Shown in pieces: positions 43,142 through 54,928 of a DNA stretch of 64,000 bases (positions are counted from its first letter, which is position 1; each line of letters starts with the position of its first letter). Below the pieces are notes generated by a model that saw only the letters and a list, made by a program, of their open reading frames with translations, was not told where the DNA came from and ran no database searches. Position numbers and translations under genes: made by a program. Source of the stretch: Sparassis latifolia (Eukaryota > Basidiomycota > Agaricomycetes > Polyporales > Sparassidaceae); NCBI GenBank assembly GCA_018466975.1, contig CM031555.1, positions 3,162,001 to 3,226,000 of the forward strand, read 5' to 3'.

Positions 43142-46082
43142 TCACCGCCGGAAGGGATTCCTCGAGCCACCTGTGTTGGCGGACTTCAACCAGTACGATC
43201 CCCGAGGCTCGTGCTGCGATACTGACATCGCATACTCCTGTGCTGGCGTCGGCGGCTTTGGCCCCGCAAGCAGCTCCCGCACCTGTGTTGCATACGTGCT
43301 ATCGGAGAAGCGCGAGGGCAGTTCCTCTTCCTTCACGGGGAGGCGAGGCGCGGGCCCCCGGCGCGGCTGGCCTGTCAGCTGCGTGTACAGCGAGCCCGTG
43401 GATAACGACTCCGCCGAAAGGCGGTGAGGGCCGTACGTGTCCGCTCTGCGGAGGTCGCGGCGGCGATCATCCGCGTCGTAGTCGCGCAGCGAGGGGAGAG
43501 GTGACGGCTGGTGCCGCGAGTACTCGTATGACGAGATGAGTTTCTCGACGTCATGGTCGTGGCGCGCCTCCTCTGCCGCGCGCATCTTCTGCAGCTTGAT
43601 GTCCTGCGCCTCAGCGTCATCGGGCACTATCCAGCGTTGCTGGCGCTTGTGTCCAAAGAGGCGCTCGCCAAAGCGCACGAGCCGCATGCGCCAACCCTGC
43701 GGTTGGAGTTTCTTCGCGGATGCGAACTGGGCCGTCGCTTGTGCGCGTTTCTTCCGCATGCGGCGGCGCCAGCAGAGGAGGACCATCACGAAGATGAACG
43801 CACAGCCGAGGGCCATGAGCAGGATCTGCCACCATGCGAGCCGGGTTCTCGTGGTTGTATTCGTATTTGAGACGGGTGAAGTCAGACCGGTAATGGAGGG
43901 TAACGGAGGCAGAGAGCTTGTGCCAGAAGCCTTCGCAGACGTCTGCACTAGATCAGAGAGACACAAGCCAAGGCCAGAGACGACGCCGGATGATCCGGTG
44001 CAGCTGGCGGAAACGCAGGACCCGCCGCGCAATACGTGGCTGGAGTCGGCGCACGCAAGACAATTACTGGCGCCTGCCCCAGAACAGCTCGAGCAGCTAG
44101 AATCACACGACTGGCAAGACGACGACGTAGTGTCGAAGTATTGGGACTGACTGCAAGTCGGGAGACAACGACCGTTCGTGAGGACCGGGAGGTTGGAGCT
44201 ACAGCTTGAGCACTGGTTGAATGCGCCGCCGCTGCACGTCGCACAGTCGGGGTGGCAGGTAAGGCAAGAACCGGAAGAGCTGAAGGCGTTGGATGGGCAA
44301 GACGAGACGCAAGTACCATTCGAGGCCAACTTGTTGTTGGCACAAGTCAGGCAGAATGTCGAAGATCCGGCGCAGATGCCGCAAGACGAATCACAAGCTA
44401 AATAACGGCCAGTAGTCAAGACGGGAACGGATGAAAGTTGGACCTTCTACTCACCAGTACAAGTGAGATTGTCTTGCGGGCTCAAGAACGTGCCAGTAGG
44501 GCAACTCTCCACGCATGCACCATCAGAGAGAACGAACCCAGGGAGACAGCCCGTGCATTTCGCCTGATTGATGGTCGACAGAGTATTGAACGTAGTATAC
44601 TCGCACGTCGTGCACTTTGAGGGACAGGCTATAATCGAGGTCAGATAATAACATTAGTACCGTAAGCAGAGCGACGTACTGTCACATTCATGCTTGTTAT
44701 TGTTAGCAATCAAGTTCGAGCCTGCACAGACACCGTTGTTGTTCGTCTGAACGCAGCTGCCGTTGAAACTGTAAGTTCCAGCACCGCAAATAATACAATC
44801 ATTCGACGTCGGGCCGTTGCATGTTTGACAGAGGGGCGAACATGCCGCACAACCGGTACCATTGTTGAAGCCACTGTCTGGGCAGACAGTCCCACTGGAC
44901 GTGGCCGATTGGATAGCCACGCACTGTGTGGCATCGTTTGCGTTCTGTGTGAACCCAGACTTGCAGGTGATGCAGTCACCCGATCCACTCGCACATTCCG
45001 TGCAGCCGAGCTGGCAAACTGTGCAGAATGTCAATAAGCGTTGTTATAAGGCATGTCTGGAGCATACCTTCACAGTTCCCACTGGAATCTAAGAAGTAAC
45101 CTGGTGCACACTGCGCGCACGCCGTCCCGTTGCTTGCGGTAGTCCAGCCAGATAGACATGAGCACTGCCCATTAGAGCCACACTCACCGTTCACGCAGTT
45201 GCAACTCGATGGAGGATTGCTAACGCTGGGCACAAGGCACTTGCCTGTCCCCGACATGCCCTGGTCGCAATCCGCGCAACCCGCTGGGCACGGCGCACAA
45301 GTCGGTCCGAAGAAGCCTGTCGCGCACGACTGGCATGACGAGCCTGTAAAACCAGTAGGACACGCGCACGTCCCGTTCGTAGAACATACACCCGCGCCCG
45401 CGCATGGTGGAGAACATGCGGAAGACTGCATATTCAGGAGCGCCAGGGGCGAATTGAATGTATTCGCCGGCAGCTGCGATACGTCTGGCACTGTCTCCCA
45501 GAAGATCACCCTGTCGTTTGATGTGCTTGCCGCGACGGCTGCCCAGACGTTTGATGAGAGCGCGAACGAGCCCGACGAGAGCTGCTTCGAGCCATTTGCC
45601 GCGGAGCCACTGTTGGGAAGAGATATGAACGAAGCCGCACCAGAGAAGTTGGCTGCCGGATAAGTAACGATGCCCGGCTGCAGGGCCAGATTAAAAGGAA
45701 GAGAGACCGTGGAGTTGACAGCGAATCCTGGAGATGCCGAGAGGGATGCGCCTGAAGCGGTGAGCGCGTCATGTAGTACCGCGGGGTTGGTTGTGGACGT
45801 ATACTGTCCGGGAAGAAGAAGAAGGCTGGTTGCAGCACCTGACGCTGACAATGTCGCTCCAACTGCTAGCCCGTCAGACGCGAATGGGTGGCAAACGATA
45901 GGCTACTCACGAGTGGTGTTCGTATACCCTTCGAGGCATTGACCTGCAACGCAGACGACAGTCGTAAGGGATTGGGCAGCTGCGGTACCTCCTCGTAAGT
46001 AAAATATTTTCGTGACGAGACGAAGTTACTCACCGACAGATGCGCCGAAAATGAGAGGAAGGGTCAAGAGGCTCGAAAACAT
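43142..46082 (-). CDS. Furin/EGF-like cysteine-rich single-pass membrane protein
   Basis: Starts at 46082 with a signal peptide (MFSSLLTLPLIFGASV). Extracellular part: a Ser/Ala/Asn-rich non-Cys domain of about 200 residues, an EGF-like unit (CAGAGVCSTNGTCACPTGFTG), then many furin-like CxxC repeats over several exons (for example CGICAGSSTFCLTCAN, CATCSGGAFNQCSSC). A Thr-rich juxtamembrane stretch leads to one transmembrane helix (WWQILLMALGCAFIFVMVLLCW) followed by a basic stop-transfer RRRMRKKR. The cytosolic tail of about 190 residues is charged, with no kinase domain, and contains Pro-rich segments. Proteins of this layout occur in many basidiomycetes and are usually annotated as growth-factor-receptor-domain or EGF-like. 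The function is unknown; a cell-wall or surface sensor is only a guess. Confidence 0.8.
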
Positions 46083-47323
46083 GGCGAGCTCACCGCGAGG
46101 GAGATGAGAGGAGAGGACAGAGAATATGCTGCGCAATCCGAGCAGCTCAAAAACCAACCACTTCCGTAATTACCATGGTTTCTTGTTGTCTTGCCGCACA
46201 TAAACTTGTTGTTATTGTTCCCCGCCATTGTTCCCAGAATTAGAGTAAGCGCCCAGCGGTTGTACGTCAAACCCGCTGCCAACCCGCAGCTCCGGCGTGT
46301 AATTCCGCATTGCTGCTGCTGTCAGCGACAATGTCGGTCGCAGCAGTGAGTACCGCAAAGCTTTGAGCTGTTCACAGTACGCTGTTGTGCACCGACCCGC
46401 TGAGAACTTTGTTATTGTGACATTTGTCACGTAAGTTGGTGACAATGTTGTCACGCATTCAGATCATGTGATCGTGACGCGCCTTCGCATCGCGACAACG
46501 TGCTCAAGTGGCGCATGCGCCCCTGACAGCATAGCGTACAAACGACCTTCCGCGTACGCGCCATGCAGCGATATGCACAGGCGAATTGGACGAAGTACAA
46601 TCCGCAGGAACATTATGAACTGAGGGAAAGCAGAACTTACTAGTAGACGGATGGGTCAGTGATGAAGTGAAGAGTCAGCGTCCCTGAAGAAGATGATGCT
46701 CTGGGGCCGTGGCCGTCCTTCTGCAGGAACCGCACTCCGTGCGATTGGAAGATGTCGATGAACGTTTGAACGCCAATCGCTCTGGCCTCGCGTTGACGCA
46801 GATCATGCTTGAGCTACAAGCTCGCGGTAGGCGCATTGCGGCCGATCACTGCAGGAGTTTAGCCTTGAGCTGAGGACGAAGCTCACCTAGGCTCGCCGCC
46901 TCTCGAAGAGACCACGTGTTGTCTCCCGTAGGCGGACTACAAGATAATCTTTTTTGAGTGGGGAGTAAGGGATTAGCAAGGACCGTGTCAGAGGCGACCT
47001 AAAAATTAGCCTACCGCAATGCTCAGTGTGGGCACCTCGCGCCTCGTCCAGGGATCGTTCCAGAATTATCCTATATAGAAAGTAGAGGAAGCGGTGGGCT
47101 CAATCCTGTTGGATTTTACTGAGAAGCCTTAACGTGGACGTGTCGCTGGCGACGGCATCGATTCCAAAGGATGTGTGAGATAGCGTTACAGTGCATCATA
47201 ATTAATCCAATATTTACGGAACATTAGAAGATAACCGCATGGTACCATACCCAAATCGTTCACGACGCATGGAGGGGGTCCGGTACCGAAGTACGTATGG
47301 AGCGCGATGTCGCCGGCGACCAC
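46083..47323. other. Intergenic region upstream of the receptor-like gene
   Basis: Holds the receptor-like gene's promoter and the 3' end of YPT1. Several short inverted CAAC/GTTG motifs occur around 46190-46470. No gene recognised. Confidence 0.45.
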
Positions 47324-48218
47324 TCAGCAGGCGCAGCCTCCCGATGCTTTCGACTCTTCTAGACTGTGTCCTGGTGTTACCGTGCCCGCTTTCGAGCCGG
47401 TCGATGCAGACTGGGGTGATGCGTCCAAGCTATTTGACGAGGCTGGGTCATGTTCCGAAAAGTGGTATTCGGCCAATAAACGTACCTATCCTTTATTTCC
47501 TTGGACATTGTTAGGAATGCCTCCTCCACATTTGCGGAGGTTTTTGCGGATGTCTCGAGGAAGGGAATTTTCAACTCGTCCGCAAAGTCCTAGCAGGTAG
47601 ATGGACGCTAAGGGAAGAGATTAAATTTAACGGAACGTGAAACTAACCTTGGCCACGCTGTATTGCACGATCTTCCTCTCCCTAGATCTGACTTGTTACC
47701 GAGTAAAAGCTTCTTGACGTTTTCCGACGCATAGCGCTCAATCTCCGTCAGCCAGCCCTTCACATTCTCAAACGAATCTGCCAAGGGGTTGAGAAAGGGC
47801 ACACAAGCATCGCGTAATTTCGCTACCTTGATCGGTTACGTCGTAGACGACGACGATGCCATGCGCACCACGGTAGTAAGCAGCAGCGATTGTACGGAAT
47901 CGTTCTTGTCCCGCAGTATCCCACTGTGTCGACAGATAAACCTTCGCATCTATTCTCCCGGAAGACAAACCTGAAACTTACAATTTGTAGCTTCACCGTC
48001 CTCCCTTCCAAATCAATGGTCCTAATCTTGAAGTCAACGCCAATCGTGCTGAGGTAGCTATCTGTGAATGCATCCTCGGCGAAACGCAGAAGCAGACATG
48101 ACTATGCAGGGACGTCGTAAGTGCCAGCTCAACGCTTCTCTCCCACGCCACTCACTTTTCCGACGCCCGAGTCGCCAATGAGGAGCAGCTTAAAGAGGTA
48201 GTCGTATCCGTCGGGCAT
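47324..48218 (-). CDS. YPT1: Rab GTPase Ypt1/Rab1, with a one-base frame break in exon 4
   Basis: Small GTPase for ER-to-Golgi vesicle traffic and autophagy. Six exons (48218-48156, 48101-47982, 47923-47827, 47777-47648, 47589-47486, 47429-47324). All G motifs are present: GDSGVGKS (P-loop), effector loop [26 protein letters not shown] and ETSAK. The C-terminal hypervariable tail ends GGCAC, a double-cysteine prenylation site. All exon phases fit except exon 4, which is 130 bases where 131 are required. The loss falls in the GGGAGAGG tract at about 47675-47685, after NKSDL, where the expected [11 protein letters not shown] lies in the next frame. Since Ypt1 is normally essential, an assembly error is the simplest reading. 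Confidence 0.9.
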
Positions 48219-48843
48219 GGTGTTGAATAGCTAGAGATCAATGCAGAATTTGCGGAGTGTATGGCGAGAGCGACGTGGTGGGTGTGTAAGTAGAAAATGT
48301 GGTAGGCGTCTGCACTGCTTTCTCGTGGGATGTGTATCGCCCACAGCTGATGATATGAACAAGGGGCCCAGAGACACGGCACGCTGTTATGGCTCTGCAC
48401 GGGCGGTCACATCAATGATGAACGTTGAAACGCTTCGGCGACAGGTGACGTTCTCAGATAGGAAATTCCACGTGGCTTTGTTTGATTCAGAGGCTCTTGC
48501 CAAACATCCGCTTCGCAAGTGACGTCAACAGTAGAGGCGCAAAATCCGCGAATATTGTACCCTAGTATTCTCCGCATAAGACATGTGCACATTGCTAGTG
48601 GGAGAGTGCCTACGAGAGTCTAAATCTGTAGCGTCGGTGAGTGAGATTGAAATGCCGACACGTTTCGGAACTCGAATATTTCAGTCTCCGAATACATCCC
48701 TGAATCCCTGAAGTGGCTTACCGTGAAAGTCCCGACAGTGAGGTTCTTCTTCTGACATTCTCTGTGCCTCTCTGTCTGCTGTATGGCCAGGAACAGATAA
48801 TTGAATACCCTGAAGATGAGACCTGGCACTTTCAAGCACACTG
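48219..48843. other. Divergent promoter region of YPT1 and REV1
   Basis: About 625 bases between two divergent start codons. No coding or repeat signal recognised. Confidence 0.5.
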
Positions 48844-51800
48844 ATGGCACCTCTCACAGCGTCCGGAGGCAGTGCTTCTTCAGATTATTTCGACGACGAC
48901 CCCTCCTTCCTCAATGCCCTCAACAATGTGGTCCTTGACGGAGACATAGCGCACCAGGATGTCCAAGATGTTGAGGTACACTTGTCAGAGGAGGACGTTG
49001 CGAACTCCTCTACGAACATAGACATGCCCCCCTGTACGCAACCCGGTCTGAAGCGCGTACGATCTCCAGACACCGACGAGGACAAGCAGGGCGCCGAGTT
49101 TCACCAGGGATTGAATGATGTTGACCCATCCTACACGTCTTCATACACATACGGGGCCTCGCGGTTCGGGGAGTGGGGCGAGTACATGTCCAGGAAACGA
49201 GCGAAGCTGCAGATCCAGAATGCCGAGATGGATGTGGATGATGGAGACGGAGCGGGGCAAAGCAGGATTTTCAGAAGCTTGCAGATCTATGTCAGTGGCC
49301 CATTCACCTTTATGTGCTACTTTACTTATCCATGTATTATAGATCAACGGTTGGACCGAGCCATCTGTACAGGATCTCCGCAAACTCATTATTCGACACG
49401 GTGGCATCTACCACCCATACCTCGATAAGAAAAGTCTTGTGTCAGTCGTTCATGTTTTCTCACCGTTTCAAGATTTCACGTGTGTCTATAGAACGCACAT
49501 TATAACATGCTCACTCACGCCCGCCAAAATCCGCGAGTTCAAGTATATGAAGGTCGTCACGCCCGAATGGCTGGTAGAAAGCGCAAAGGTCGGTGCATTG
49601 CTTCCCTGGCACGATTTCATATTTAGACCCGGCGAGCGGGTGGAAGACTCTCAAGGCAAGAAGGCAGCACAGAAATCTCTCTTCGATGGTTTCGTATCAC
49701 AATCTGGCAAGCTGCCTGAACGTCTGCCGAAGCCTAAGAACTCGTCAAAACTGGAGGAACAAACTGCTTCCGACGATTTGCTTGAAGATGATAGCCTGCA
49801 CCCTGTAGTAACTCCCTTGAAACCACCTACGCTGACCCCCCCTCACACTCCCCCGCAGCCCAGCACCTCGACATCCCCTCATGCGCTGTACATAACCGAC
49901 CCCGCCTCCCCGGAGCAGGCTGTCCGTGTGCCCGGGTACGCCGCGCACACGTCCAATCCTATCGCGGAGCGCGTGATGGCGGACCCCGCATGGCGCGCAG
50001 CACACACGTCCGTAGCACCTGACTTCATCGAGGGCTTTTACCGTAACTCGCGCCTGCATCATCTCTCCACGTGGAAAGCGGAACTTAAGAACCTCGTCGC
50101 GGAGGCACAGGAGCGCGTCGAGAGCGGCGGCGCATCTGCATGGGGCCGAATGCCAGGGGGCACCCAAACTGCCGTGAGCAAGATCGTCCAGCAGAATTTC
50201 TCTGGAAGCAAGACGGGCGGGAGTGATGTCAGTATGAAAGGAGCACAGTTGGCCTTGAAATCTCCGGGAAAAGAGAAGGGGAAAGCGAAGGCGGCTGATT
50301 CGGAGGAGAGGGTGATTATGCATTGCGACTTTGACAGTTTCTTTGTCTCTGCGGGATTGATTGATCGTCCGCATCTCCGAGGCAAGCCCGTGGTAGTTTG
50401 TCACTCTCAAGGAACACAGGGTGGGGGCGCTAGTACCAGCGAGATCGCAAGCGCAAGCTACGAGGCACGAAAGTTCGGCATCAAGAGTGGTATGAGGTTT
50501 GCACTTGATTTCAATACGATGGATTGTGTCCCACTCATCTTTTTCCCAGTCTGCAACAGGCTCGCAAGCTGTGTCCCACTATCATGACCATGCCATACGA
50601 ATTTCAGCGGTGTGTCAAATTGCATCGACTTTGATGAAGTCTTTCTGAGTTCCCTTGACATAGATACAAGACATTTTCTTTGCAATTCTACACAATCTTG
50701 ATGGCACACGCCGATGACTTACAGGCCGTCTCTGTTGACGAAGCTCTCATAGATGTGACAACTAGTGTCAGCCGAATCAAAACGGAGATAGCCCAAAGTC
50801 AGGATCCCAATTCTTCTCCGTCCGATCCTGCCAAGGAGTTCGCAGAGGCTATCCGATCCCAGGTGAAGAAGGTCACAGGCTGTGAGAGTATGTAACTTCT
50901 TCACAGCATGATTCTAATGAACTGACATTTGGACCAGTCAGTGTTGGAATCTCCCACAACATCATGTTAGCCCGTCTAGCTTCTCGGCGAGCGAAGCCTG
51001 CCGGTTCTTTCCACATCTTACAGAAGGACGTTTCGGAACTGCTGGCACCTTTGGATATTGACGATCTTCACGGTTTTGGTTACTCGGCACGCCAGAAGGC
51101 GCAGGATAAACTAGGAGTGACGAACCTCGGCGAGCTGGCGAAAAAGAGTAAGGCCGTGCTGTGTGAGGCTCTGGGCAAAGTGAATGGCGAGACACTTTAC
51201 AACGCCTTGCGTGGTGTGGACGATCGCAAGCTCGAGTCCGACAAGCCCCGCAAGTCTGTATCGTGCGATATCAACGTGAGTCGCTCATCATCACCCTTAT
51301 GGTAGTTGGACTCCATCCTAATCACTCCTTTTCAGTACGGGATACGATTCGAGAACAATGAGCAGGCAGAGACCTTCATCTATCAGATGGCTGCGGAGGT
51401 GGCCCGACGACTGAACAGCATCGACATGCGCGGACGATCCCTGACGTTGAAGATTATGAAGCGGGACCCGAGTGCTCCAGTGGAGGCTCCTAAGGTGTGT
51501 TCTCGACATCATTTTTTTGTGATTTGCTCACCACTGTACTTCGCTCAGTTCATGGGGCATGGACTCTGCGAATGCTTCAACAAACAAACACCTCTTATCG
51601 CACCGGGTGGGCATGCAGCGAGTGATGAAGGGATCATTGGTGAGCACGCTTGGCGGCTGCTGAAGAACTTCAACTTCGACCCGAAAGAGCTCCGTGGCAT
51701 TGGTATTCAGATCCAAAAGCTCGAGAAGAGTTCCGCTGCAACTACCACTGAACCTGGCCAGGCCGTGCTGCCATTCATGCCTGTCGATGGGGCGAAGGTT

Positions 51801-52867
51801 ATACCTCCTACTACGGATATAGCAGCAGTAACGGAGAAGAGTACTGCTAAACCACAGATAAGCGTGCAGCCACCCTCGCAAGATGATGATATTCAGGTCG
51901 TCGAGCCTCCGCCTAAAGCTGTGGTAGATCCAACGGTCGTCGATCTACCTTCGTTCTCCCAGGTGGATATGTCCGTCTTCCAGGCGTTACCGGACGAAGT
52001 TCGGAAAGAGCTTGAGACAGAGTATACCCGCAGGTCCGTCACGCCCGCCCCAGGACTTAACACCAATCGTAGCCGTTCCTCCACACTGCTCCCAGACCGC
52101 AAACAGACCACGATCACCGTCAAGGGTACGAACGTTAAACGCATCACGCAGCAGCTCGCCCCGCGTAGCCGACCCAGCATCTCGCCGACAAAGAACAAGC
52201 TCTTCGCGAAGCGGACCAACCTCTCTGTAGTCAACATCTCGGAAAGGGAGCTGCGCAAACTGGACATTGATCCCGAGGTCTTTGCGATACTCCCGCCAGA
52301 TTTGCAGCGCGAGCAGCTGGCTATGGCCCGGACTGCGATGGCCCCGGGGCGTCTGTCTATATCGAGCGCAAAATGTTGAAACCGCCCAAGCCGAAAGCCC
52401 CCTCTGTCCCGTATCGCCGCGCCCCGCCACCGCAGGCGAAGTACCTCGAGCCACTGTTCCTGAAGCAACGAGGCGCCACGAAGGACGAGAAGCTGTATTT
52501 CACCGAAACAGACGACGTGCAGCGCGTGATCGAGACATGGGTCTGCGGTTTCACGGAGCACCCGCCGCACCAGCGCGACGTGGATTTCTTTGCGAAGTTC
52601 CTCGTACAATGCGTGGACGGTGCACGCTCGACGGACACGGGTATCGAGAAGGCAGTCGCCGTCGCCCGATGGTGGCTACTGCTGTTGCGCAGACACTTTG
52701 CGATGTGGGAGCACGCTTCTGAAGCTGACGCCGACACAGCATCTGTGGATGGACGTGTCACCTCGGAGGTGGTGGGTCGGGCGTGGTGGAAGGCGTTCAG
52801 GGAGGTGAAGACGAAGATGGACGTGGTTGCACGGAGGAAGTTTGGGGGCTGCTTGTCCTTGAGGTGA
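48844..52867 (+). CDS. REV1: REV1 translesion DNA polymerase (deoxycytidyl transferase)
   Basis: Y-family polymerase that inserts dCMP opposite abasic sites and scaffolds polymerase zeta. Domains in order: an acidic N-terminus; a BRCT domain over three exons (WTEPSVQDLRKLIIRHGG, THIITCSLTPAK, VVTPEWLVESAKVG); the Rev1 N-digit-like YRNSRLHHLSTWK; the palm with HCDFDSFFVS near 50324 and SVDEALID near 50728 (catalytic acids); thumb HGFGY and little-finger segments; two ubiquitin-binding motifs (VDMSVFQALPDEVRKELETEY and the copy near 52240); and the C-terminal protein-interaction domain (52373-52867). Between the second ubiquitin motif and the C-terminal domain the frame shifts by -1 near the CCCCGGGG run at 52342, so the window sequence as written would truncate the protein. 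Gene identity is secure. Confidence 0.92.
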
Positions 52868-53188
52868 TGTCGACGTCCCTGGTCCTCTTTTTAAATAACT
52901 TTTAAATAACTTATTGCTCGCTGCTCATAAATATTACAAGAGCTCTGCGCACATTCATGACACGTATGTACAGTACATGTATTCTCGACCGCGCGGCCAG
53001 CTGATTACTACACATACCATTTCAGATTTGTTGTGCTTACATACATACGCTTTGCTCGACTGTGGTGACCTTACTACTGTAATGTTGTTAATTACGGGTC
53101 AGTACGCATATGCATCATTTTATACTGATCGACGACGTGCGCGTACACCTGTCGTAAACCTGTCAAACGGATATGCAGTCACTACAAC
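52868..53188. other. Short intergenic region, promoter of the methyltransferase gene
   Basis: 320 AT-rich bases between REV1 and the next gene in the same direction. Nothing recognised. Confidence 0.5.
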
Positions 53189-54038
53189 ATGGACCACCAC
53201 CACCACCACCACCACCACCACCATCATGATGACGCCCATATTCATGGGGATTCGCATGGACATAATTACGCTGATGCTAACAAACAGTACTTCAACGAAA
53301 CTGCTCAGAAGTGGGATGCACATCCCGAAGCGCAGGAGATGGCCCGCAGGCTTACGGCCGCGATGAAGAGCACATATCCGACGCTATTCGATGAAGAGAG
53401 AACTACAGTGCTAGACTTTGCTTGCGGCACGGGTACGTTAGTATGCGGTTTGAAGATTTAGGTCAAACGCTGCATCTGGATCGGGCATAGGTTTAATCTC
53501 CCGAGAGCTGTGTGCAGACGCTACGTCCATCGTCGGTGTTGACATCAGCAGCGGGACGGTGGACCAGTACAATTTGCGCGCATCGAACCAAGGTCTGGCC
53601 CCAGAGGAGATGAGGGCGATCTGCGTTGACCTGAAGGGAACGGAAGATGAGCTTGACGGAGCCAGATTTGACGTGGTTGTGGTTCGTATTGTATTCTCAT
53701 GCCAAACATTTCACGAATTTGTCTGACTCTTCATGTGTGCGACACAGTGTGCATCCTCTTTTCACCACTTCTCTTCCGTTAAAGACGTCATGCGGACGTT
53801 GGTCTTCTTCTTGAAGCCAGGCGGATCGCTGCTCGTGACGGATGTCATGAAGGACGCTGATGAGAGCGAGCTTTTTCCTCAGAACGTTCACCACATCGTT
53901 GCCCATCCTCACGGATTTGACGAGTCGGATATGCGGAAGTTATTTGAAGGGGCTGGTCTCTTAGACTTCCGCTTTACTTCCGCATTTTCTGCCAAGTTTC
54001 ACGGTAAAGATGTCAAATTTTTCTGGCGAAAGGTGTAA
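53189..54038 (+). CDS. SAM-dependent methyltransferase with a natural polyhistidine N-terminus
   Basis: Three exons (53189-53432, 53491-53681, 53748-54038) give 241 residues in phase. Right after Met-Asp comes a run of eleven histidines, encoded mostly by CAC, then DDAHIHGDSHGH. A class I methyltransferase fold follows: motif I VLDFACGTGLISREL (split by intron 1), IVGVDISSGTVDQYN, FDVVVCASSFHHF (post-I/motif IV area), LKPGGSLLVTDVMKD, and a C-terminal strand FFWRKV. It binds S-adenosylmethionine; the acceptor substrate is unknown. The His tract could bind Ni2+, Zn2+ or Cu2+. There is no targeting signal, so it is probably cytosolic. Confidence 0.85.
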
Positions 54039-54746
54039 AGCAGGAATGAGTTCAAGCCTCAATGTTGAGCTGTCTAATTGATATACAGTGTAGTGCCAGT
54101 GACGAATCCGGGGGAGGTGAATGTGATATGTATCTGGAACAGACTTGAGTCCTCAGTGAGGTCTACTGTAATACCGCAGGTCAGATCTGTTGTAATATTC
54201 TCTGGCTTTCTTAGCCGTTGATATTTCAGATCCCGTCAACTCCTCCTTGTAACTATGAAGTTGGATGCACGAATCAGGTATATAGTTCGTCCCGCTTCTC
54301 CAAGTGCGATGATGACTCCTCCACCGCAGCTGTTTCGTCCGGGAACCCATCGATGCAGCTCTTCGACATCTCTTTGTACATGTGAAGTTGTATCTCGTGA
54401 CGGTTCATGGAACAGATATGGAAAGCCTTCTGTTGACTTCTCGTAGAGAGATGCACTCAATGGGCGATAATCCTTCTCGTCAGGTGGCCATGGCCGCACT
54501 GCCAGTGGTAATGTTCATGTTGTACCACACCATGTCACATTGTGATGCACACCTTGGATGCAGCACAAACAGGTCTTGTCCTATTGAAATTGCGCAACGT
54601 TGTCTAAGAGATACTGAGATCTGTATCGCAATAAAGTATAATTTCAATTGCCGGATGGGAGGTCGCGGGTCGACCCAGCGGCTTCGACTCACCACGCTCA
54701 ACAAATAACCATCTTGTCTAAAAAATATATCACCGAGAACAAACAT
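54039..54746. other. Intergenic region, no protein gene seen
   Basis: Lies between the methyltransferase gene and the tRNA. Short open frames only. Confidence 0.45.
54718..54725 (-). terminator. RNA polymerase III terminator (T tract)
   Basis: On the minus strand a run of six T follows the tRNA 3' end by about 22 bases, as needed for Pol III release. Confidence 0.6.
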
Positions 54747-54816
54747 GCATACACCGAGAGTCGAACTCGGAGCTAGGCCATGGGAAGACCCAATGTTACC
54801 GCTACACCATGTATGC
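54747..54816 (-). tRNA. tRNA-Gly (anticodon CCC), no intron
   Basis: 70 bases fold as a full cloverleaf. The acceptor stem is GCATACA/TGTATGC, the D arm has GTGT...ACAT, the anticodon stem GGGTC/GGCCT carries loop TTCCCAT with anticodon CCC, and the T arm is CCGAG-TTCGACT-CTCGG. The internal A box (TGGTGTAGCGG) and B box (GTTCGACTC) are present. It reads GGG glycine codons. Confidence 0.9.
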
Positions 54817-54928
54817 AATCCTCGATAGGCACGATTAAATAAATAAGTAAGCTAGAAGCTCTGCACTCTCGTACTATAACCCGCCACCGCCGCTTACGAT
54901 TCTTAAAGGCACCGTCATTCCCGCTCAA

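Noticed and set aside
47377..47480. YPT1 ending in the direct read-through frame without a cysteine tail
   Set aside because: A GTACGT donor and a TAG acceptor join to a final exon ending GGCAC in phase, which is the expected prenylation signal.
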